Positions 9,508-18,402 of a stretch of DNA of 64,000 nt are shown here, one piece after another; within the stretch, counting starts at the first letter, position 1, and each line of letters starts with the position of its first letter. Source of the stretch: JACVCJ01 sp052437175 (lineage in GTDB: Bacteria > Bacteroidota > Bacteroidia > CAIKAF01); contig JBQVOK010000012.1 of NCBI GenBank assembly GCA_052437175.1, positions 1 through 64,000 of the forward strand, read 5' to 3'. Below the pieces are notes generated by a model. It did no database searches and had not been told where the DNA came from. It saw only the letters and a list, made by a program, of their open reading frames with translations. A program made the position numbers and the translations under genes.

Positions 9508-11307
9508 ATGGAAATCGCAACAGAACCTAAAAAAGCAATGAAAGGCGGAGAATGGATTATCCGCGAAACTCCCTATGCAGATATCTTTATTCCCGAAGAA
9601 TTTGACGAGGAGCAGCGCATGATTGCGCAAACCTGCCGTGACTTTATACAAAACGAGGTATGGCCGCGCCTGGACGAGATCGACAGCATGAAAGACCCGC
9701 AGTTACTGCCTTCGCTGCTCGATAAAGCCGGCGAACTGGGCCTGCTGGGCGTGTCGCTGGGTGAACAATATGGCGGTTTCGGAAAAGATTTCGTTACCTC
9801 CCTGCTGGTTACCGAATATACCGGAAGCGGACACAGCTTTGCCGTAGGCCTTTCGGCCCACACGGGTATCGGTACCTTACCTATTGCCCTGTACGGCAAC
9901 GACGCCCAGAAAGATAAATACCTGCCCAAACTGGCCACAGGCGAGTGGAAAGCCGCTTACTGCCTCACCGAGCCGGGCAGCGGTTCCGACGCCAACAGCG
10001 GTAAGACCAAAGCCGTACTTTCTGCCGATGGCAAGAACTACCTCATCAACGGCCAGAAAATGTGGATCACCAACTCCGGCTTTGCCGACATATTTATCGT
10101 ATTCGCCAAGATCGACGACGATGAGAACCTTTCTGCCTTTATCGTGGAAAAAGGTTTCGGCGGCATCAAACTGAACGAAGAAGAGAAAAAAATGGGTATC
10201 AAAGGTTCCTCTACCCGCCAGGTATTCTTTGAAGACTGCCCGGTACCGGTAGAAAACCTGCTCAGCGAGCGCCAGAACGGCTTTAAGATCGCTGTAAATA
10301 TCCTGAACATAGGCCGTATCAAACTGGCCGGCGCTGCCGTAGGCGGTTCCAAACAGTGCATCAGTCACGCCGTTAACTACGCCAACGAGCGTCAGCAGTT
10401 CGGTCGCCCCATCAGCAAATACGGAGCTATCCGCTACAAGATCAGCGAACAGCTTATCCGCACCTTTGCCACGGAATCGGCTACCTACCGTGCCGCCCGC
10501 AACATCCAGGATTCCATAAACCAGTACATTGCCGACGGTATGGACCCGCATAAGGCCGAACTGAAAGGCGTGGAGCAATTCGCCATTGAATGTGCCATGC
10601 TGAAGGTGAACGGTTCCGAAACCCTGGACTATGTGGTGGACGAAGGCGTGCAGATCTACGGCGGTATGGGTTACAGCGCCGAGGCCCCGATGGACCGCGC
10701 GTACCGTGATGCCCGTATCAACCGCATTTTTGAAGGTACCAACGAGATCAACCGTATGCTTACGGTGGACATGATCCTGAAACGTGCCCTAAAGGGCGAA
10801 CTGGACCTGATGGGCCCTGCCATGAGCGTGGTGAACGAAATGATGAGCATCCCCGAGCCCTTCGAGAACGACGGTACCCTGTTCAGCCAGGAAAAAGAAT
10901 ACATCCGCAAGTTCAAGAAAGCCATCCTGCTGGTTGCCGGCGGCGCCGTGCAGAAACTGATGCAGAGCCTGGCCAAGGAACAGGAGATCCTGATGGACAT
11001 TGCCGATATGGCCATCGATACCTATGTAGCCGAAAGTACCCTGCTGCGCGTGGAAAAACTGGTTAGCCAGCGCGGCGAAGAAGCCTGCAAAGAGCTGATC
11101 GAAATGGTACGCGTACTGCTGAACGATACGGCCGACCGTATCGGTATCAAAGGCAAAAATGCCATCAACTCCTTTGCCGAAGGCGATGAGCAGCGTATGA
11201 TGCTGATGGGCGTAAAACGCTTCAGCAAAACAGAACCGTTCAACGTGAAAGATGCCCGCCGTATCATTGCCCAGAAAGCGATCGATGCCAACGGATATCC
11301 TTTCTAA
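9508..11307 (+). CDS. Acyl-CoA dehydrogenase (beta-oxidation)
   Basis: This 599-residue FAD enzyme oxidises acyl-CoA to trans-2-enoyl-CoA. The N-terminal helical domain (about 30-150) is followed by the substrate/FAD signature CLTEPGSGSDANSG, then KMWITNSG, and the flavin-binding helical domain with YGGMGYSAEAPMDRAYRD and EGTNEINR (about 390-420). A C-terminal extension of about 150 residues makes it longer than short-chain types and like the very-long-chain group. The catalytic base is probably in the loop before GGMGY/RDARI. It is monocistronic. Its promoter carries the same palindrome as the fad operon at 38113, and a tight hairpin terminator follows. Confidence 0.95.
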   Translation: MEIATEPKKAMKGGEWIIRETPYADIFIPEEFDEEQRMIAQTCRDFIQNEVWPRLDEIDSMKDPQLLPSLLDKAGELGLLGVSLGEQYGGFGKDFVTSLLVTEYTGSGHSFAVGLSAHTGIGTLPIALYGNDAQKDKYLPKLATGEWKAAYCLTEPGSGSDANSGKTKAVLSADGKNYLINGQKMWITNSGFADIFIVFAKIDDDENLSAFIVEKGFGGIKLNEEEKKMGIKGSSTRQVFFEDCPVPVENLLSERQNGFKIAVNILNIGRIKLAGAAVGGSKQCISHAVNYANERQQFGRPISKYGAIRYKISEQLIRTFATESATYRAARNIQDSINQYIADGMDPHKAELKGVEQFAIECAMLKVNGSETLDYVVDEGVQIYGGMGYSAEAPMDRAYRDARINRIFEGTNEINRMLTVDMILKRALKGELDLMGPAMSVVNEMMSIPEPFENDGTLFSQEKEYIRKFKKAILLVAGGAVQKLMQSLAKEQEILMDIADMAIDTYVAESTLLRVEKLVSQRGEEACKELIEMVRVLLNDTADRIGIKGKNAINSFAEGDEQRMMLMGVKRFSKTEPFNVKDARRIIAQKAIDANGYPF

Positions 11308-11330
11308 GAATTTGATAAACAGATTAAAAG

Positions 11331-11361
11331 CCTCCTTTCCTTAGGGACGGGAGGTTTTTTT
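11331..11361 (+). terminator. Terminator of the acyl-CoA dehydrogenase gene
   Basis: Stem CCTCCT / GGGAGG with further pairs inside, followed by seven T, 23 bases after the stop codon. Confidence 0.8.
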
Positions 11362-11395
11362 ATGAACGCTTAAGGGGAACACGGAATATATTCAG

Positions 11396-11403
11396 TACCT
11401 TTG
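11396..11403 (+). promoter_or_regulatory. Candidate -7 promoter element of a small transcript
   Basis: TACCTTTG matches the Bacteroidota -7 form TAnnTTTG. It lies after the terminator of the preceding gene and upstream of a second plus-strand terminator with no plus-strand gene between them. Confidence 0.5.
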
Positions 11404-11409
11404 CCCCCT

Positions 11410-11581
11410 GAATTATTGCGGGCCTACGGGCTCCTTTATTCACAGGAGGCTCATTATTAAGTTATTGTGTATTTCTGATGGACTCCGCACTGTTATTACG
11501 ATCAATTTTGGTTCGTTTTTGGTTTTGGTTGTTTGATCGTAATAGAATTGAAGGCCTTCGTTTATTCGGAGGCCTTTTTTT
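11410..11581 (+). ncRNA. Candidate small RNA (orphan leader-like, hairpin plus terminator)
   Basis: Between the terminator at 11331-11361 and the minus-strand gene that ends at 11562 there is a plus-strand unit with its own promoter-like element, an imperfect hairpin near 11430-11455, a perfect 12-bp inverted repeat (TATTACGATCAA at 11494-11505 with TTGATCGTAATA at 11533-11544, 27-base loop) and a 10-bp terminator hairpin with seven T. The loop is rich in TTTTGG. One reading from ATG 11478 gives RFWFWLFD, which recalls aromatic amino-acid leader peptides, but that frame does not stop before the terminator. No plus-strand gene follows. Predicted length is about 170 bases; identity unknown. Confidence 0.5.
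11551..11581 (+). terminator. Plus-strand terminator with no coding gene before it
   Basis: A 10-bp stem AAGGCCTTCG / CGGAGGCCTT with loop TTTATT and a run of T on the plus strand only. On the minus strand the bases after the hairpin are not T-rich. It overlaps the last codons and stop of the minus-strand gene at 11562. Confidence 0.8.
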
Positions 11582-12680
11582 GTTTCAGTACCTCGTACTC
11601 CCAGGCCAGGAAATAATTGTGCCCGAAGCAGAAATAAGGCATACGGTAGCGTTCTATGCCCGAAATGATCAGGTTGAGCGGCCGCGGGAATACCGAACCC
11701 GCATTGGCGTAAAAGAACGAATAGCGGGAAGATTCCAGCTCGGCAAGGGTATAGGGGATTCCCGGATCTCCCCATCCGATGCGTAAAAGGCTGGATGCGA
11801 GTATGATCCTTGTCAGTTTATCCTCGGTCTGGCTCAGCTGGTTGTTCAGTTCACTGACCAGGTAGGCCGCATCTTTTCCCTTAGGGTCAAAACCGGGCTC
11901 CGAGGCCAGGAAACGCGCCACATGATACAGTATGGTAGGGTAGCCGATATATTGGGGCGATAGCTCACGGGCCATCCGTGGGTGCCGGGCATAACGGTAA
12001 TTCTTCCGGATATAGGCCGCCGAAAGGGAATCGTAATGGTTATATGGCTGCCCGATGTGGTTGCGGTACAGCAGTATGTTCGAAAGTACGCAGATATCGA
12101 TCTCTACCGGCATTTTATCGCCCAGCCAGGTGGAATACACGGCTTCGTCGCGCAGGCGGGCCGGCAGATTGCGGGCCCGGAGTTTTTGTCCGTTCACGTT
12201 GGACACCAGCAGGGAATCGAACCAGGGATCGGCACTGCCGCTGTACAACATGCGCATATACACATTGTCGTCTGCATCGTCGGGGATATGGCGCCTGGTA
12301 TTGCGGCTCCAGCGATTATTGCCCGGGAATTGCTGCCGGGGTTCCGTGGGCCAGAAATTAATGGTACGCGGGCGCTGCGGGTTGCGGTATTTTTTTAGTT
12401 GCTGCCGGAAAGCGTGTTTCAGGGCGGCCAGGCTGTGCTTTTCGCGGGCAGTTAGTTCATTGCTGTACGATTCCATGCCGTACAGTACCACCAGGGAGTA
12501 AAACACGGAATGATCGGCCTGCAGCTTTTTACCTTCTTTACGCAGGCTGCTCAGCAGGATATTCATTCCAAAGGAATCCCGGATCTTAAAATAGAGCGAA
12601 TCCCGCTGCTGGGCATGCAGACTGTGAACCAGCAGGAAGAGCGGGAGAAAGAGGGCGTATTTTCTACAGACGGAAGCCAA
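11562..12680 (-). CDS. Secreted protein of unknown function
   Basis: A 372-residue protein with a signal peptide (about 1-23, ending SLHAQ). I do not recognise the family. It has several repeated-looking helical stretches in the C-terminal half (from about residue 235: YPTILYHVARFLAS, then LASSLLRIGWGDPGIPYTLA), which suggests an alpha-helical fold. Its start overlaps the end of the DUF5686 gene by 17 bases, so the two are coupled, and it may work in the periplasm or outer membrane with that protein. Its stop codon lies inside the plus-strand terminator at 11551-11581. Confidence 0.75.
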   Translation of the reverse strand: MASVCRKYALFLPLFLLVHSLHAQQRDSLYFKIRDSFGMNILLSSLRKEGKKLQADHSVFYSLVVLYGMESYSNELTAREKHSLAALKHAFRQQLKKYRNPQRPRTINFWPTEPRQQFPGNNRWSRNTRRHIPDDADDNVYMRMLYSGSADPWFDSLLVSNVNGQKLRARNLPARLRDEAVYSTWLGDKMPVEIDICVLSNILLYRNHIGQPYNHYDSLSAAYIRKNYRYARHPRMARELSPQYIGYPTILYHVARFLASEPGFDPKGKDAAYLVSELNNQLSQTEDKLTRIILASSLLRIGWGDPGIPYTLAELESSRYSFFYANAGSVFPRPLNLIISGIERYRMPYFCFGHNYFLAWEYEVLKQKKASE

Positions 12681-15225
12681 AACCGAGTTTAAATTGAAAA
12701 GGTTTGATCTTTTTATCCACGATACCGTCGCCGTTGTAGTCGTTCTGCAAATTGGTAAGGCGCCAGATAAAATCCACCCGGAAAATGCGGAAGATGTTCT
12801 CGATACCGAACCCGACCTCGTAGTAAGGTTCCAGCAGCGATGGTCGTATGTGCGCCGTTTCGGAATAGGACGGGAAACGGATGTAGGAGGCGTGTTTGTC
12901 GTAATTCTTCAGGCTGCCCCAGAGGCCGCGGGCATGGATCACTTCGCGCCATTTCAGCTTGCGGAAACCGGGAATGCGGTTGAACAGCAGTCCGTCCAGG
13001 TGCCACTCTACGTACAGGGTAGCGTATTCGTCGCTCACAAATTCGGGGGAAAGCATATTGTTGAAGGACGAGCGGGAGAAAATATACGTGGGGTTACCGT
13101 TGTGGTTAAACAGGTAAGGCCAGGGCACGGCGCCCCATACCTTGCCGCCTTCGGCCCAGTAGTCCAGGAAGCCCACGGGCCCCATGCGTATGCGGTCGTA
13201 CACGTTCACCACCAGGCGCTGGTAGGTAAAATCGCCATCCCAGAGATCTTTGATGCCCGCACTGAAATTGACCTCGAGCACCGGGAAGCGCGTACCGGTA
13301 GGTGTGCGGTCGATACGGCGCACAATGTACTTTTCGCGGAAGGCAAAACGTCCGTAAAAAGTAAATTCGCTGGTCGTAAGTGTGTTAAAATAACGTGTGG
13401 AATCGGCCCCGCTCTGGAAACGGAAATAATTGGTGCCGCTCAGGTCTTTGTGGCTGAATCCCACCCGGGTAAGCAGTCCGCTGAACCATTCGTGCTCATA
13501 GAAAACCTTGAACTCTTTGGAGTACAGCAGGTTCTTCATGGCCTGGCGCCGGAAAATGGTCTGTATGATGTTGTCGTGGTCCCAGCCGCCTTCGGTATCG
13601 TAGGCAAACTGTTCCATATCGTTGCGGTAGGATATGCCGAAGAGCCTCCAGGGATTCCGCGAACGGTCGAAATGCCAGTAGAACGAGGTCTTGTATTTGA
13701 TCTGCCGGTCCAGGAAACCGTAGGCGATATACGCGTCGGCAAACCAGCGCTTGCTCATCGACAGGGAAGTGCGGCCGCCAAACTTGATGCGGTTGCCCTC
13801 TACCGGGTTCCAGGAGTAGAACTTGTAGAACTGCCCGATCTCGAAACGCTTCACCTGCAGGTAACCGGTGGTAAAGAGTCCGCCCAGCACGCGGTAGGTC
13901 TTATAGCGGGGGGTATTCTTTACGCTGTCTACCATTTCGTAGATACCTTCTTCGCGCTGGTTCAGCACTTCCAGGCGCACGGTGTCCCAGTAGGCTTCTT
14001 TTTTCTCTACGGCGCCTTCGATCACTACAATGTTATTGGGGTTACGGATCACGCTGTCGGGAATGGGCGCGTCGATCACGTAATTCTCGTAGAACCCTTT
14101 TTTACGGCCCAGTATGGCAATGGCTTTGCGGGTAAGCGGGGCAAAATCTACGTACACGCTGTCGCGCAGGGGCAGCCAGCGGTTGTCGGCCTGTTGCTTA
14201 AAATACTGGGCGGCGTAGAACTTCTGGATAAAGTTTACGTTCACGTTCTCCGACAGTTCCAGCTGTACGCTCTCTACGGCAAAGGTGGTATCGTGTATCC
14301 ACATATTGCCGTTAAAGGTGTATTCCTGCTTGCGCCGCGGGAAAAATTCCATGTAGTACAGCTTCTTTCCGTCGCGGAAGGTACTGTCGCTCAGGTAATA
14401 ATTGTAAAAGAAAATGCCATTGGCTGCAATGGGGCTCACGAAGGTCTTGCCGGCGATCACCAGGTAATCGCGGTAAATATTAATGTTCTGGTAAAAATCG
14501 CCCGTGAACTGGGAAACGTTCTCGTTTTCGTTGCCCGCTATCCTGGAGGCCAGGATGTATTCCTTGCTGATGGCCGGAACTTTTTTACGGTACATGCGTG
14601 AGTAGCTTTCCGTAATAAAAGAGGGCAGGTATTTTTTGCCGTCGCTGCCCGTGCTGTCCATATAGGTCCACATAAAGTCGAAGGGCTTCAGCAGCACATT
14701 GTTCTTCAGGCCTTTAGGAATATTATATACGTCTACCTCTATTTTCTGGTATACGTTGTACTGCAGGGTGTTCAGTTCTTCGGGGTTGTTTTCCGGTTTG
14801 TGTTTGATCACTTTTTTGATCAGGCGTTCGGCCGGGTTTCCGTCGTATTTGATGGTAACGGAGTTCAGGGTCTGGTTGTCGGGCTCCAGGTAGATCTCTA
14901 GGCTGTTCATCTCGCCGGGTTTCAGGCGGATATATTGTTTACGGAAGCCCAGGGAAGAGATAATGAGCGTATCGGCTTTTTTCTGGGTGAGCAGGCTGAA
15001 TTTGCCTTCCGTATCGGTAATGGTGCCTGTGGTACTACCTTTTACCAGTATGTTCACAAAAGGCTGCGGAACTTTGGTAACTGCATCATAAACAACCCCG
15101 TTTATTTTGGTGGTGGGCTGTGCAAGTATTTTTTTTAGATTGAACGAAAAAATAATAAATAACCATAAGATATATATGGCTATACGTTTGTTTTTTTGGT
15201 ATGTAGTAGTTTGAAGCCGCTGCAT
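12664..15225 (-). CDS. DUF5686 outer-membrane protein with carboxypeptidase-regulatory-like domain
   Basis: The 853-residue protein has an N-terminal hydrophobic export segment (about 13-35), then a CarboxypepD_reg-like beta-sandwich (about 38-125) with the pattern INGVVYDAVTKVPQPFVNI and TGTITDTEGKFSL that also opens SusC-like and many other Bacteroidota surface proteins. The rest is beta-rich and ends KPFQFKLGFGFRL with a final aromatic/hydrophobic strand, as in outer-membrane barrels. DUF5686 proteins are widespread in the phylum, with no established function. It starts 3 bases after the CMD-family gene and overlaps the following secreted-protein gene. Confidence 0.88.
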   Translation of the reverse strand: MQRLQTTTYQKNKRIAIYILWLFIIFSFNLKKILAQPTTKINGVVYDAVTKVPQPFVNILVKGSTTGTITDTEGKFSLLTQKKADTLIISSLGFRKQYIRLKPGEMNSLEIYLEPDNQTLNSVTIKYDGNPAERLIKKVIKHKPENNPEELNTLQYNVYQKIEVDVYNIPKGLKNNVLLKPFDFMWTYMDSTGSDGKKYLPSFITESYSRMYRKKVPAISKEYILASRIAGNENENVSQFTGDFYQNINIYRDYLVIAGKTFVSPIAANGIFFYNYYLSDSTFRDGKKLYYMEFFPRRKQEYTFNGNMWIHDTTFAVESVQLELSENVNVNFIQKFYAAQYFKQQADNRWLPLRDSVYVDFAPLTRKAIAILGRKKGFYENYVIDAPIPDSVIRNPNNIVVIEGAVEKKEAYWDTVRLEVLNQREEGIYEMVDSVKNTPRYKTYRVLGGLFTTGYLQVKRFEIGQFYKFYSWNPVEGNRIKFGGRTSLSMSKRWFADAYIAYGFLDRQIKYKTSFYWHFDRSRNPWRLFGISYRNDMEQFAYDTEGGWDHDNIIQTIFRRQAMKNLLYSKEFKVFYEHEWFSGLLTRVGFSHKDLSGTNYFRFQSGADSTRYFNTLTTSEFTFYGRFAFREKYIVRRIDRTPTGTRFPVLEVNFSAGIKDLWDGDFTYQRLVVNVYDRIRMGPVGFLDYWAEGGKVWGAVPWPYLFNHNGNPTYIFSRSSFNNMLSPEFVSDEYATLYVEWHLDGLLFNRIPGFRKLKWREVIHARGLWGSLKNYDKHASYIRFPSYSETAHIRPSLLEPYYEVGFGIENIFRIFRVDFIWRLTNLQNDYNGDGIVDKKIKPFQFKLGFGFRL

Positions 15226-15228
15226 AGA

Positions 15229-15573
15229 TCAGGATTCCTGCAGTGCGTCCCAGTATTCCATGGCACGGCGGGTATGGGGTATAACAATGGTGCCCCCGAC
15301 AATGTTTGCCACGGAGAATATTTCCAGTATTTCGGCCGTACTGATGCCCTGTTCATGGCATTTGCCCAGGTGATAGCGGATACAGTCGTCGCAGCGCAGC
15401 ACCATACTGGCCACCAGGCCCAGCATTTCCTTGGTACGGCTGTCCAGGGCGCCGTCCTGGTAGGTATTTGTATCCAGGTTGAATAAACGCTTCAGCACCA
15501 GGTTGTCCTGTGATAAAAGGCGTTCGTTCATGCGTTCCCTGTACGCGTTGAATTCTTTTACGGCATCGTTCAT
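15229..15573 (-). CDS. Carboxymuconolactone decarboxylase (AhpD-like) family protein
   Basis: The 114-residue, all-helical protein has the CMD core with a CxxC pair, VLRCDDCIRYHLGKC, followed by the usual H four residues on, and a C-terminal IVIPHTRRAMEYW. In AhpD the two cysteines and histidine make it a peroxidase-linked disulfide reductant; other members are decarboxylases. The CxxC here favours a redox role, but the substrate is unknown. It is the first gene of a three-gene minus-strand unit. Confidence 0.88.
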   Translation of the reverse strand: MNDAVKEFNAYRERMNERLLSQDNLVLKRLFNLDTNTYQDGALDSRTKEMLGLVASMVLRCDDCIRYHLGKCHEQGISTAEILEIFSVANIVGGTIVIPHTRRAMEYWDALQES

Positions 15574-15653
15574 AGTTCGTCGATAGTATCTCTACAAATA
15601 TATACGCAGTTAAACAATTAATCAAACAAACATCTTTTTTATCGCGGGCTGTT

Positions 15654-15661
15654 TACCTTTG
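15654..15661 (+). promoter_or_regulatory. Candidate -7 element, probably giving a leaderless or near-leaderless mRNA
   Basis: TACCTTTG ends six bases before the ATG at 15668. A possible TTG start at 15659 falls inside this element, which argues for the ATG at 15668. Confidence 0.5.
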
Positions 15662-15667
15662 TACCGG

Positions 15668-16573
15668 ATGGACATGCTGTTTTCTACATACCTGTTGCCT
15701 GCGGTGCTGGCTTTTATCATGCTGGGCATGGGCAGTACGCTTACGCTGGACAATTTCAGGTATCTTTTTCGTTTTCCCAAAGGCCTGCTTACGGGCCTGC
15801 TGGGCCAGATGGTATTTCTGCCCCTGGTGGCTATTGCCATTGCCTGGGTAGCCCCGGTAAGCAGTGTGTTAAAAGTGGGCCTGGTGCTGGTAGCGGCCTG
15901 TCCGGGCGGAGCTACGAGCAATCTCATTGTGCACCTGCTGCGCGGCAATGTGGCCATGAGCGTATCTTTCTCGGCCATCAACAGTTTTCTTACCATGTTC
16001 AGCATTTCGTTCTGGGTAAACCTGGCCCTGCGCCTGTTTGTAGGAGGTTCGGCCTCTATTACGCTTTCGGTGCAGGAAACTTTTACACACATCTTCCTTA
16101 TTGTATTGCTGCCCTGTGTACTGGGTATGATCATTAAAAAATGGCAGCCTGTATTTGCGCATAAGGCCGAGAAACCTATGAACATTATTATGCCCGTTCT
16201 GCTGGCCATAGCCATGATCGGCGCTATTTTCATCGATAAAAAGGACGGTGTGCAGGTAGACGGAAGCCTGCTGGCACAGATATTTCCCTGGGTGTTCCTG
16301 CTGAATATCGCAGGCCTTGCCGGTGCGTTCTATATTGCCCGTTTTTTCCGCCTGGGTATCCGCAACAGTACCACCATCAGTATCGAGGTAGGTATGCAGA
16401 ACACGGGCCTGGCCATTTACATTGCCACGGCGCCGGCCATGCTGCACTCGGCTGAAGCGGCCATGCCGGCTGCGGTGTATGCCCTGTTTACCTTTTTCAC
16501 GGCTGTGACCTGGGGTATTTTCCTGCGCCGTAAGTATGTGCTGGGTGCCTTCCGCAGGTGGCGGGCCCGCTAA
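15668..16573 (+). CDS. Bile acid:sodium symporter family transporter
   Basis: About 301 residues with roughly nine or ten membrane helices. The early segment LAFIMLGMGSTLTLDNF and the later ACPGGATSNLI (with the conserved PGG/SN of the family) identify the BASS/SBF family, Na+-coupled carriers of organic anions, pantothenate or pyruvate in known cases. The later segment SIEVGMQNTGLAI is the second conserved crossing region with E, N and G. The substrate cannot be predicted. I chose ATG 15668 because the upstream TTG lies in a promoter-like element. The gene ends 4 bases from the convergent CapA gene. Confidence 0.88.
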   Translation: MDMLFSTYLLPAVLAFIMLGMGSTLTLDNFRYLFRFPKGLLTGLLGQMVFLPLVAIAIAWVAPVSSVLKVGLVLVAACPGGATSNLIVHLLRGNVAMSVSFSAINSFLTMFSISFWVNLALRLFVGGSASITLSVQETFTHIFLIVLLPCVLGMIIKKWQPVFAHKAEKPMNIIMPVLLAIAMIGAIFIDKKDGVQVDGSLLAQIFPWVFLLNIAGLAGAFYIARFFRLGIRNSTTISIEVGMQNTGLAIYIATAPAMLHSAEAAMPAAVYALFTFFTAVTWGIFLRRKYVLGAFRRWRAR

Positions 16574-16577
16574 TTTT

Positions 16578-17705
16578 TTAGAATGCCGGCAGGTTCTGCA
16601 GGTGTTTGCGGGTATCGTCCATAAAGGTTTTGTACAGCAGCTTTTCCCCCGGTGTAAATAGGCTGTCGGCCTTAAAATCTGCCGGTATCAGGCGGTACAC
16701 CACTTTCGGACTCATTTGTTTCTGTACCCATACCGGGGTATATTCCACCCGGGCTACCTGTGTAAGGCCTGCCGCCTTGGTTACGCGGATGCGGGCCATA
16801 ATACCGCCGTCTTTATAGCGTTCGCGCTGGTTCGAGATAAAATTTCCCAGGGAATAAAAAACGGGTACTTTTCGTCCGTAGGCTTCGCGTAATTCGTAGG
16901 TCTGCACCACGTGCGGGTGTGCGCCTATGATGAGTCCGGCCCCTTCCCGGATAAAAAAATCGGCCCATTTTTTCTGGTCAGCCGAAGGGCTGCGCTGGTA
17001 TTCCAGGCCCCAGTGTACGGTCATAATAATCAGGTCGGCCCCGGACTGGCGGGCTTTGGCAAAATCCTGCTTCAGCTGCACGGAATCGAGCAGGTTCACC
17101 ACGGTGGGTTCCGGTACGGGCAGTCCGTTGGTACCGTAAGTGGCGTTCAGCATGCAAAAGCGGATGCCGTTCTTTTCGTACAGCAGGGGGTACAGCGAAT
17201 CGCGTTCCAGTTTGTTGCGAAAGGTGCCGGTATGTATTATTTCCAGTGAATCCAGTACGTCCAGCGTGCGTACCACGCCTTTTTTATTGCGGTCGCAGCT
17301 GTGGTTATTGGCGGTCTCCAGCAGGTCGAAGCCTGCATTTTTTACGGCCGTGGCGTAGGCGTCTGGGGCGCTGAACATGGGATAGCCGGTATAAGGTGCG
17401 CCGCCCAGGGTAACTTCCAGGTTGGCAATGGCTACATCGGCGCTGCGGATGAGCGGGGCCAGGTAATAATAACAGGTGTCGTAGCGGTATTGTCCGGAAG
17501 CGTAATCGTAAGCGGCCTTGATCTGCGGACCGTGGTTCATCAGGTCGCCCGCAAACAGCAGGGTACAGGACAGGGTATCGTTTTGGGGAACGGGCGGCGG
17601 GGTAAGCGCTCCGGCAGGCTGCACAGGCGAATGACAGGCCGCGGCACCGCACAGCAGCAGCGCGCAGGTAAAAAGGCCGGCAGCGTGTATCTTTTTAAAG
17701 GGCAT
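16578..17705 (-). CDS. CapA family protein (metallophosphatase fold), probable lipoprotein
   Basis: The protein (375 residues from this start) has the CapA/YwtB phosphoesterase-like fold: LLFAGDLMNHG near the start, IANLEV, ETANNHSCDR, TVHWGLEY and IIGAHPHVVQ, with YSLGNFIS near the end. CapA-type proteins take part in poly-gamma-glutamate export in Bacillus, but many Bacteroidota copies are of unknown role. The N-terminus ends LLLCGAAAC, consistent with a lipoprotein signal. An upstream in-frame ATG at 17747 would add 14 residues inside the previous gene. The ATG at 17705 gives an 11-base overlap with the lysoplasmalogenase gene and a clean signal sequence. Confidence 0.87.
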   Translation of the reverse strand: MPFKKIHAAGLFTCALLLCGAAACHSPVQPAGALTPPPVPQNDTLSCTLLFAGDLMNHGPQIKAAYDYASGQYRYDTCYYYLAPLIRSADVAIANLEVTLGGAPYTGYPMFSAPDAYATAVKNAGFDLLETANNHSCDRNKKGVVRTLDVLDSLEIIHTGTFRNKLERDSLYPLLYEKNGIRFCMLNATYGTNGLPVPEPTVVNLLDSVQLKQDFAKARQSGADLIIMTVHWGLEYQRSPSADQKKWADFFIREGAGLIIGAHPHVVQTYELREAYGRKVPVFYSLGNFISNQRERYKDGGIMARIRVTKAAGLTQVARVEYTPVWVQKQMSPKVVYRLIPADFKADSLFTPGEKLLYKTFMDDTRKHLQNLPAF

Positions 17706-18402
17706 GGTCTTTGGGATGTTGCAGGATAAAGCCGTGTGCAATGGCATACTGACCGGCCCCGTACAGGGCCATGATCACCACCGCTGCGGCATCGAAAGGA
17801 TACAGGAATTTATTAACGGCGATACAGGTGTCCGAAAGTATGAACAACACGGCTCCGCCCAGCACCAGCGAAAAGGAAGCCGGTGTAACAGTCTTCTGGC
17901 GCAGGCTGGCGGCCCATCCCATCAGGCAGATCACAAAAGCGTACACCATAACCGGAATGCTCAGGTTCGGGTCCAGGGCCTGGATACTGGGTACGGCCAC
18001 CCACATAAAAGCCGCGTAAAAGACCAGGAAGGGAATAAAACGCAGCAGCAGGGTAAAAAAGGGATATTTTAGGGTACCGCGGGTTTCGCTGAAAAAGGTA
18101 ATGATGTAAAATACGTGCGCTACCAGGAAGGCACCCAGGCCGAATACGAACAGGTCGTCCCGGCGGAACATAAGCAATACATCGCCCAGCAGGCTAAAGA
18201 TAAAGCCCAGGGTGAGCCAGCGCCGGCTGCCCTGCCACAGGCCGCTCTGCTGCTGCAGCCAGGCGATGAGCAGGATCATGATCAGCGGTTTGGTAAAATA
18301 TACGCCCGTACGGTCCTCTCCCGAAACTTCGAAGAGGATCTCCAGTAAAAGCAGGATAAAAAAGAGGAAGCGGAAGCGGGAGATCGAGAACATACTTTTC
18401 AT
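17695..18402 (-). CDS. Lysoplasmalogenase family protein (YhhN/TMEM86)
   Basis: A 235-residue integral membrane protein with about eight helices. The YhhN pattern is clear: YFTKPLIMILLIAWL early, FSLLGDVLLMF with the conserved GD, and AHVFYIITF, with a later second set ending near GAVLFILSDTCIA. TMEM86B, the characterised eukaryotic member, hydrolyses the vinyl-ether bond of lysoplasmalogens. The start overlaps the stop of the AGMO-like gene by four bases (ATGA), and the end overlaps the CapA start, so all three are coupled. The pairing with AGMO suggests ether-lipid breakdown. Confidence 0.88.
   Translation of the reverse strand: MKSMFSISRFRFLFFILLLLEILFEVSGEDRTGVYFTKPLIMILLIAWLQQQSGLWQGSRRWLTLGFIFSLLGDVLLMFRRDDLFVFGLGAFLVAHVFYIITFFSETRGTLKYPFFTLLLRFIPFLVFYAAFMWVAVPSIQALDPNLSIPVMVYAFVICLMGWAASLRQKTVTPASFSLVLGGAVLFILSDTCIAVNKFLYPFDAAAVVIMALYGAGQYAIAHGFILQHPKDHAL

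Noticed and set aside
11478..11786. ORF of 102 codons beginning MDSALLLRS
   Set aside because: It runs through the terminator hairpin and antisense into the gene at 11562. The aromatic stretch is interesting, but the frame as a whole is not a gene.
12694..14601. Plus-strand open frame of 635 codons
   Set aside because: It lies wholly antisense to the DUF5686 gene, has no family features, and its histidine/valine-rich composition is typical of a reverse-frame shadow of a codon-biased gene.
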